Below, piece by piece: positions 1-5,102 of a stretch of DNA of 5,102 nucleotides. Made by a program: the position numbers and the translations under genes. The DNA is taken from the NCBI GenBank assembly GCA_013813185.1, contig JACCSD010000031.1, positions 1-5,102 of the forward strand, read 5' to 3'. Within the stretch, counting starts at the first letter, position 1. Every line of letters begins with the position of its first letter. A model generated the notes under the pieces. It was not told the DNA's origin and made no database searches. It worked only from the letters and a program-made list of their open reading frames with translations. The stretch comes from Burkholderiaceae bacterium (GTDB lineage: Bacteria; Pseudomonadota; Gammaproteobacteria; Burkholderiales; Burkholderiaceae_F).

Positions 1-20
1 CTCTGTGCCAGCGCTATCGA

Positions 21-39
21 CGTGTTGATCATTAACACG
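21..39. promoter_or_regulatory. Candidate operator: 19-base dyad upstream of the MFS gene
   Basis: The arms CGTGTT (21-26) and AACACG (34-39) are perfect reverse complements around a 7-base spacer, and two of the three inner position pairs also match, so eight of nine pairs are symmetric. This size and shape suit a dimeric repressor or activator. It lies 86 bases before the transporter start and could equally serve a gene left of the window. No regulator gene is visible here, so the binding protein is unknown. Confidence 0.35.
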
Positions 40-71
40 CACGCGACGTAAACAAACAAACGTGAAGTTTC

Positions 72-77
72 TAAAAT
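72..77 (+). promoter_or_regulatory. Possible -10 element for the MFS gene
   Basis: TAAAAT matches the sigma-70 -10 consensus at five of six positions and lies in an A/T-rich patch 47 bases before the transporter start. No good -35 hexamer sits 16-18 bases upstream; the region there holds three AAAC units in tandem (50-61). If the element is real, transcription would start near base 84 and the dyad at 21-39 would be centred near -54, a position usual for an activator. The evidence is weak. Confidence 0.2.
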
Positions 78-124
78 TTGAACTGCTACATTTACTCGAC
101 TGAGCACGCCCGCCGTCTTTCTAG

Positions 125-1387
125 ATGAATCCATCGAGTTCGCCGCCACCTAGCCCGTCATCGATTCGCCATGATGCCGAAGTGATCGGGCTGGTCGGTT
201 TGGCGCACGGTACCTCGCATTTCTTTCATCTGATGTTGCCGCCGCTGTTCCCGTGGCTGATGAAGGACTTCGATCTGACTTACACCGAGGCCGGTCTGCT
301 GATGACGACGTTCTTCGTCATCAGCGGCATTGGTCAGGCGCTCGCTGGTTTTATCGTGGACAAGGTCGGGTCGCGACCGGTGCTTTTCTTCGGCATGGGG
401 CTATTGGCGCTATCGGGAGTCGTACTGGGCGTGTCGAACAGTTATGCGATGCTGCTGTTGACCGCGGCGGTCGCCGGTCTTGGAAACAGCATTTTTCACC
501 CGGCCGATTTCACCCTGCTCAATCGCCGCGTGGCACAACCGCGGCTAGGCCATGCCTTTTCAGTACACGGGCTGTCCGGAAACCTTGGCTGGGCGGCAGC
601 GCCGGTGTTCATGGCCGGCATCGCAACCTTTGCCGGATGGCAAGCGGCAGGTTTTGCGGCGGCGGGCGTAGGCGCGATCGTTCTCGCCGTGCTGTTCTGG
701 CGGCGCTCAATGCTGGTGAATGCGGCGGCTGAACTGGTCGTGCCGAGCCATTCGCACGCCGAGTCCGGCCAGGCAACCCCGAACCAGTTTGCGTTCCTGC
801 GTTCGACGCCGGTGTGGATGTGCTTCGCGTTTTTCTTCTTCTCGACCGCGGCATTCGGCATTCTGCAAAACTATTCGCCGGCGATTCTCGGCAACATGTA
901 CGGCATGTCGCTGGTGTTGGCCACCGGAAGTCTGACCGCGTATTTGCTGGGCAGCGCGGCCGGAACCATCACCGGCGGCTTTCTCGCGTCGCGTAACGAG
1001 CGCAATGAAAGGCTGATCGCGATTGCGCTGGGTTTCAGCGCGCTGATGGCGTTGCTACTCGCGTCCGGGCAAATCGGTGCGGCCCTGGTTTTCCCGGTGA
1101 TGGCGCTGATGGGCTTCGGCGTCGGCACTTCGGGGCCGAATCGCGACTTGTTGGTGCGGCGTGCGGCGACCAGTCAGTTCGGTAAGACCTCTTTCGGCCG
1201 CATCTATGGCTTCGTTTACTCGGGCCTCGATGTCGGGCTTGCCATGTCGCCGCTGGTGTTCGGCCCGCTGCTGGATGCGGGCAAGTTTCAGGCGGCTTTG
1301 GTGGCGGTGGCGATGCTGCTGGTTGCAGCGCTGCTGACGGCGATGCGAATCGGCGCTGCCGCGCGCAGCCGGGCGGTTGCAGTTTGA
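125..1387 (+). CDS. MFS transporter, Fsr-like (12 predicted helices)
   Basis: This 420-residue inner-membrane protein is predicted to be a major facilitator superfamily secondary transporter. Twelve hydrophobic segments can be placed near residues 20-44, 56-78, 86-103, 107-125, 146-170, 172-191, 227-247, 262-287, 297-315, 317-336, 358-382 and 388-408, with a polar central loop at 192-226. The loop after helix 2 carries the MFS motif A core (G75, D79, G82, R84, P85). HPADF at 125-129 and the glycine-rich GLSGNLGWAAAP at 149-160 recall the fosmidomycin-resistance (Fsr) branch, which exports drugs; that resemblance is from memory and the substrate is not shown. The first 15 residues are rich in Ser and Pro and lie outside the fold. 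No clear Shine-Dalgarno precedes ATG 125, and GTG 182 (codon 20) is an alternative start. It stands alone on its strand and nothing ties it to the glyoxylate genes. Confidence 0.9.
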   Translation: MNPSSSPPPSPSSIRHDAEVIGLVGLAHGTSHFFHLMLPPLFPWLMKDFDLTYTEAGLLMTTFFVISGIGQALAGFIVDKVGSRPVLFFGMGLLALSGVVLGVSNSYAMLLLTAAVAGLGNSIFHPADFTLLNRRVAQPRLGHAFSVHGLSGNLGWAAAPVFMAGIATFAGWQAAGFAAAGVGAIVLAVLFWRRSMLVNAAAELVVPSHSHAESGQATPNQFAFLRSTPVWMCFAFFFFSTAAFGILQNYSPAILGNMYGMSLVLATGSLTAYLLGSAAGTITGGFLASRNERNERLIAIALGFSALMALLLASGQIGAALVFPVMALMGFGVGTSGPNRDLLVRRAATSQFGKTSFGRIYGFVYSGLDVGLAMSPLVFGPLLDAGKFQAALVAVAMLLVAALLTAMRIGAAARSRAVAV

Positions 1388-1392
1388 GGGAA

Positions 1393-1671
1393 CTAGAGCG
1401 CCAGGCTGAACGCCGCGAACACGAACAGTGCGCACGCCATCAGCAGTGCAAATGCGCGCCAGCCGTGTTTTGAAAAATTGGCACCCGATTCGTTCAGCAG
1501 AAAGCCCGAGAAGCCACCCACGATGAACGAGAGTGACCCTTCGCTGGCCCACACGCCCGAGTTCAGCGAGTCGGCCATTTCGACCAGTGCAATTGCGGCC
1601 AGCGTAAAGCCGAGCATTCGTAACAGGCCCATCAGGGAGGGGGCGTTCAGTGTGATGCCGAGGACGTTCAT
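1393..1671 (-). CDS. Small three-helix membrane protein of unknown function
   Basis: I do not recognise this 92-residue protein. Three hydrophobic stretches, about residues 13-31, 44-60 and 70-92, suggest three membrane helices; the last runs to the C-terminus. The second is glycine- and serine-rich (FIVGGFSGF) and a short polar stretch with Lys and His (about 62-70) separates helices 2 and 3. Support for a real gene comes from the coherent membrane profile and G/C-rich third codon positions matching the neighbours; the overlapping opposite-strand frames have no such coherence. ATG 1671 has no good Shine-Dalgarno sequence, and Met14 or Met19 are possible starts that would shorten the segment before helix 1. 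It converges with the transporter gene (5 bases between stops) and is divergent from aceA. A role as a small membrane accessory protein is possible but not shown. Confidence 0.65.
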   Translation of the reverse strand: MNVLGITLNAPSLMGLLRMLGFTLAAIALVEMADSLNSGVWASEGSLSFIVGGFSGFLLNESGANFSKHGWRAFALLMACALFVFAAFSLAL

Positions 1672-1709
1672 CGTTGTTCGCGTGGGTTAGTGCGCGAGCC
1701 CTGTGCAAG

Positions 1710-1729
1710 CGCGTTGATTCGGTAACGCG
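1710..1729. promoter_or_regulatory. Candidate operator: CGCGTT-N8-AACGCG dyad
   Basis: Perfect six-base arms flank the spacer GATTCGGT. The site lies 39 bases upstream of the start of the minus-strand small membrane gene, which is a promoter-proximal position for that gene. It resembles the dyad at 21-39: both read CG, a pyrimidine, GTTGAT, then three or four bases, then TAAC, a purine, CG. The spacer lengths differ by one base, which argues against a strictly identical dimer site. Confidence 0.3.
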
Positions 1730-1775
1730 AATGTGGCAGATCACGGCTATCGGGATTTGCCCGAAATGCTTGGGT

Positions 1776-1798
1776 ACACGCATCTAATTTCTGCGTGT
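1776..1798. repeat. Inverted repeat ACACGCA-N9-TGCGTGT
   Basis: These seven-base perfect arms are the longest dyad in the window, around the A/T-rich spacer TCTAATTTC. There is no T-run after either arm, so it is not an intrinsic terminator. It could be a protein-binding site far upstream of aceA (about 200 bases before the -10 candidate) or a chance palindrome. Confidence 0.3.
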
Positions 1799-1849
1799 GC
1801 TCGGATGCCGCAACTTCGGAAATCGATGCTTTTCATTTTCCCGCCCACG

Positions 1850-1866
1850 GTTTCGTAATGCGAAAC
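1850..1866. promoter_or_regulatory. Candidate operator: GTTTCG-N5-CGAAAC dyad
   Basis: Perfect six-base arms flank TAATG. The GTTTC half-site recurs in direct orientation at 1894-1898, 1909-1913 and 1914-1918, so five copies (one inverted) fall within 69 bases upstream of the aceA promoter candidate. Repeated half-sites with one full palindrome are typical of a high-affinity site plus auxiliary sites for one regulator. Which regulator is unknown; in other bacteria glyoxylate-bypass genes are controlled by IclR- or RamB/ScfR-type proteins, but I cannot match either consensus. Confidence 0.4.
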
Positions 1867-1931
1867 AGTGTGTATTGCACGGCAGCACTCTGTGTTTCAG
1901 AGCAGAATGTTTCGTTTCAAATCGCGGTATC

Positions 1932-1949
1932 ACAGTCCTAAGTGACTGT
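1932..1949. promoter_or_regulatory. Candidate activator site: ACAGTC-N6-GACTGT dyad
   Basis: Perfect six-base arms flank CTAAGT. The right arm ends 26 bases before the TATAAA -10 candidate, so the centre lies near -47 relative to a start at about 1988. That placement, next to a promoter lacking a proper -35 hexamer, is what an activator-dependent promoter would show. It could also be a repressor site. Confidence 0.4.
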
Positions 1950-1975
1950 TGTAAATAGACTATTTAATGCTCTTC

Positions 1976-1981
1976 TATAAA
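1976..1981 (+). promoter_or_regulatory. Candidate -10 element of the aceA operon promoter
   Basis: TATAAA matches five of six consensus positions and sits in the most A/T-rich stretch of the window (about 1950-1984). The nearest -35-like hexamer, TTGTAA (1949-1954), is 21 bases upstream, too far for ordinary sigma-70 spacing, and hexamers at 16-18 bases are poor. Transcription would begin near 1988 and give a leader of about 97 bases before aceA. I found no sigma-54 signature (GG and GC at -24/-12 spacing) in this region. Confidence 0.4.
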
Positions 1982-2072
1982 TTAGCGCGCTTGTTGCACT
2001 GCATAAACGCTCGTACGATTCCTGCTGTTCGTTTCTCACGATCAACTGCCCGGTAATTTGGGCTCTAACAGC

Positions 2073-2077
2073 GGGAG
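2073..2077 (+). promoter_or_regulatory. Ribosome-binding site that decides the aceA start
   Basis: GGGAG lies seven bases before ATG 2085, normal Shine-Dalgarno spacing. It lies inside the reading frame that would begin at TTG 2058, so it favours ATG 2085 over the longer TTG start. Confidence 0.6.
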
Positions 2078-2084
2078 CAATGGC

Positions 2085-3404
<1,320 letters not shown>

Positions 3405-3437
3405 GGAGACCTGCGCAGAACAATTAAACTGGCAGCG

Positions 3438-4133
3438 ATGGCGGCTGCCTTGTTCGACGTTTTTGGAACGTTGCTCGACGTTTACTCGGTCACGCGACGC
3501 GCCGAGGAATTGTTTGCGGGCAACGGCGAACGCCTGGCGCGGCTGTGGCGCGAAAGGCAGATCGAGTATTCGCGCTTGCGAACGATGTCCGGCCGCTATG
3601 TCAGCTTTTCGGAGGTCACGCGCGACGCGCTCGAATACTCGCTGCAGGCGCTCAAGCTTGAAGCCGCGCCGGACGATGTGACGCGGCTGGCCGATGAATA
3701 CAAGCGTCTCGCGCCGTTCGTCGACGTCGCGCCGGCGCTGGCGCGCTTGCACGGCGCCGGTGTGCAGCTTGGCGTGCTCTCCAATGGCGACTCCGAGATG
3801 CTCGAAACCGCACTCGTCACCTCCGGATTACACCGGTACATCGATCTCGTGCTGTCGGCCGATCAGGTGCGTGCGTTCAAGACGTCTCCCTCGGTCTACG
3901 CACTGGGGCCACGCGCTTTGAAGCTGCAGCCGCATCAGATCACGTTTGTTTCAAGCAACTGTTGGGATGCGTGCGGCGCGGCCTGGTATGGCTACACGAG
4001 CTTCTGGGTCAATCGAAACGACGCCGTGCTCGAGCGCCTCGGGGTGAAGTTGAGCGGCGTTGGCACCAGCCTGACCGACGCCGCCGAGTTTGTGTTGCAG
4101 CAAATTCATCAAGGAAAGGAATTGTCGATATGA
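3438..4133 (+). CDS. Type II haloacid dehalogenase (L-2-haloacid dehalogenase family, HAD superfamily)
   Basis: The family hydrolyses the carbon-halogen bond of L-2-haloalkanoic acids, giving D-2-hydroxy acids through an aspartyl-ester intermediate; no metal is needed. The 231-residue length is typical. Aligned from memory with Pseudomonas L-DEX YL, every catalytic residue is kept at a constant offset of three: nucleophile Asp7 in FDVFGT, Thr11, Arg38 in LWRERQ, Ser115 and Asn116 in LSNGD, Lys148, Tyr154, and Ser172, Asn174 and Asp177 in VSSNCWD. Motif I lacks the second Asp of HAD phosphatases (Gly-Thr follows instead), which argues against a phosphoglycolate phosphatase. A helical cap spans roughly 15-95. 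ATG 3438 has only a weak ribosome site; the frame is open back to 3405 but has no ATG, GTG or TTG. The stop overlaps the aceB start as ATGA. The natural substrate is not known from sequence; the context suggests a link to glycolate/glyoxylate. Confidence 0.93.
   Translation: MAAALFDVFGTLLDVYSVTRRAEELFAGNGERLARLWRERQIEYSRLRTMSGRYVSFSEVTRDALEYSLQALKLEAAPDDVTRLADEYKRLAPFVDVAPALARLHGAGVQLGVLSNGDSEMLETALVTSGLHRYIDLVLSADQVRAFKTSPSVYALGPRALKLQPHQITFVSSNCWDACGAAWYGYTSFWVNRNDAVLERLGVKLSGVGTSLTDAAEFVLQQIHQGKELSI
4111..4120 (+). promoter_or_regulatory. Ribosome-binding site of aceB inside the dehalogenase gene
   Basis: AAGGAAAGGA is purine-rich with two AGGA/AAGG-type matches and ends nine bases before ATG 4130. 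It is much stronger than the site before the dehalogenase, so aceB can recruit ribosomes itself as well as by reinitiation through the ATGA overlap. Confidence 0.6.
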
Positions 4134-5102
4134 CAAAAGGCGAGGGCGTTTCGATTAACGCTCCGATGCAACCGGGCTTCGACCGCATTCTGTCGGCCGA
4201 AGCGCTCGCGCTTGTCGCAAAGCTGCATCGACAATTCGAAGTACGGCGGCAGGAGCTGCTGGCCAAACGCGTCGAGCGCGCGCAGCGACTCGATGCGGGC
4301 GAGCGTCCGGATTTCCTCGCGGAAACGAAGCACGTCCGGGAAGGCGCTTGGACGATTGCGCCATTACCCGCCGACCTGCAACGGCGTCGCGTCGAGATCA
4401 CCGGCCCAGTCGAACGCAAGATGGTCATCAACGCGCTGAACTCGGGCGCCGATGCGTACATGACCGACTTCGAGGACAGTCATTCGCCCAACTGGGACAA
4501 CCAGATCACCGGCCAGATCAACTTGATGGATGCGATTCGCCGCAAGATTTCGTTGCAGCAGGGCGGCAAGACGTATGCGCTGAACGACGAAGTAGCGGTG
4601 CTGATCGTGCGGCCGCGCGGCTGGCATCTCGATGAAAAACACATGTTGGTCGACGGCCAGCGCGTGTCGGGCAGCCTATTCGACTTTGCGCTGTTCATGT
4701 TTCACAACGCGAAGGAATTGATCGCGCGCGGCAGCGGCCCCTATTTTTACTTGCCGAAGATCGAGTCGCACCTCGAAGCGCGGCTGTGGAACGACGTCTT
4801 CGTCGCCGCGCAGAACGAGCTTGGCATCCCACAAGGCACGATCAAAGCCACCGTGCTGATCGAGACGATTCTGGCCGCGTTCGAGATGGACGAGATCCTG
4901 CACGAGCTGCGCGCGCATTCGTCGGGGTTGAACGCGGGGCGCTGGGACTACATCTTTTCGTGCATCAAAAAGTTCAAGGTCGACACGAACTTCGTGCTGG
5001 CCGATCGTGCCAAGGTGACGATGACCGCGCCGTTCATGCGCGCGTATGCGCTGCTGCTGCTGGCCACCTGCCACAAGCGTGATGCGCCGGCACTCGGCGG
5101 CA
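4130..5102 (+). CDS. aceB: Malate synthase A, 5' part (cut by window end)
   Basis: Malate synthase condenses glyoxylate with acetyl-CoA and water to malate and CoA, completing the glyoxylate bypass in the cytosol. The frame is open from ATG 4130 to the last base, giving 324 residues of an expected roughly 530; the C-terminal part with the catalytic-base Asp lies outside. Landmarks matching E. coli AceB are RRVEITGPVERKMVINALN (86-104), the DFEDS segment 113-117, Arg161 in RPRGWH (equivalent to catalytic Arg166), GSLFDFAL 181-188, GSGPYFYLPK 201-210, the metal-binding Glu245 in LIET and Asp273 in GRWDYIF, and the family signature at 261-276. Residue 262 is Ala where the signature usually has Asp, Glu, Asn or Gln. 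The start overlaps the dehalogenase stop by four bases and has a good ribosome site. The gene order differs from aceBAK of E. coli, and no aceK is visible here. Confidence 0.97.
   Translation, partial: MTKGEGVSINAPMQPGFDRILSAEALALVAKLHRQFEVRRQELLAKRVERAQRLDAGERPDFLAETKHVREGAWTIAPLPADLQRRRVEITGPVERKMVINALNSGADAYMTDFEDSHSPNWDNQITGQINLMDAIRRKISLQQGGKTYALNDEVAVLIVRPRGWHLDEKHMLVDGQRVSGSLFDFALFMFHNAKELIARGSGPYFYLPKIESHLEARLWNDVFVAAQNELGIPQGTIKATVLIETILAAFEMDEILHELRAHSSGLNAGRWDYIFSCIKKFKVDTNFVLADRAKVTMTAPFMRAYALLLLATCHKRDAPALGG

Larger units (their letters stand above)
1672..2084. promoter_or_regulatory. Dyad-rich intergenic control region between the small membrane gene and aceA
   Basis: This 413-base stretch holds no convincing gene. 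Its right half is visibly A/T-richer than the coding DNA. It contains six inverted repeats: 1710-1729 (CGCGTT/AACGCG, 8-base spacer), 1750-1764 (TCGGG/CCCGA, 5), 1776-1798 (ACACGCA/TGCGTGT, 9), 1850-1866 (GTTTCG/CGAAAC, 5), 1888-1902 (CTCTG/CAGAG, 5) and 1932-1949 (ACAGTC/GACTGT, 6). Four have arms of six or seven bases. The divergent layout means that sites here could act on either flanking gene. The last part (from about 1988) is probably the aceA untranslated leader, with a small hairpin at 2048-2063 (GCCC/GGGC, extendable by two G-U pairs) just before the ribosome-binding site. Confidence 0.5.

Noticed and set aside
1361..1395. A possible terminator at the convergent gene ends (GCTGC/GCAGC hairpin about 1357-1371)
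   Set aside because: The stem is only five pairs, lies inside the transporter coding sequence and is not followed by a T-run on either strand.
1478..1690. A 70-codon plus-strand frame opposite the small membrane gene
   Set aside because: It is Ser/Pro-rich without domain or ribosome site; the opposite-strand frame has the coherent membrane profile and typical codon use.
1055..1783. A 242-codon minus-strand frame spanning the end of the MFS gene and the small membrane gene
   Set aside because: The product is Arg-rich and low in hydrophobic order, and it overlaps the better-supported 92-residue membrane protein in another frame as well as the transporter.
1860..2000. A sigma-54 promoter for aceA, as some pseudomonads use RpoN for this gene
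   Set aside because: TTGCA-like -12 elements occur near 1875 and 1992, but neither has the required GG at the -24 position.
2048..2063. A riboswitch or attenuator in the aceA leader
   Set aside because: Only a small GCCC/GGGC hairpin is visible, with no T-run, no long paired architecture and no leader peptide of note.

Overview
The window looks like chromosomal DNA from a betaproteobacterium of the Burkholderia/Paraburkholderia group. It has high GC with strong G/C preference at third codon positions, and it carries the gene order isocitrate lyase, type II haloacid dehalogenase, malate synthase A. That assignment is inferred from protein resemblance and gene order, without any database search.

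Layout: (1) Bases 1-124 are an A/T-richer leader with a near-perfect 19-base dyad and a weak promoter candidate. (2) 125-1387 (+) encodes a 12-helix major facilitator transporter resembling the Fsr (fosmidomycin-resistance) type. (3) 1393-1671 (-) encodes a small unrecognised three-helix membrane protein, convergent with the transporter and separated from it by 5 bases. (4) 1672-2084 is the regulatory region upstream of aceA, crowded with inverted repeats, several GTTTC words and a TATAAA -10 candidate. (5) 2085-3404 (+) is aceA, isocitrate lyase, with an intact active site. (6) 3438-4133 (+) is a type II L-2-haloacid dehalogenase homologue with the full catalytic set of that enzyme. (7) 4130-5102 (+) is aceB, malate synthase A, cut by the window edge after 324 codons.

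The three last genes read as one operon. Isocitrate lyase splits isocitrate into succinate and glyoxylate, and malate synthase condenses glyoxylate with acetyl-CoA to malate, which together form the glyoxylate bypass used on acetate and fatty acids. The dehalogenase between them overlaps aceB by four bases (ATGA), so the two are probably translationally coupled. If it acts on chloroacetate, the product glycolate needs only one oxidation to become glyoxylate, which malate synthase consumes. The insertion may therefore be metabolically meaningful, although this is inference.

I saw no RNA gene, CRISPR array, insertion sequence or sign of recent transfer. The core enzymes are well-known families. 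The less explained parts are the dehalogenase's role, the dyad-rich aceA control region and the small membrane protein.
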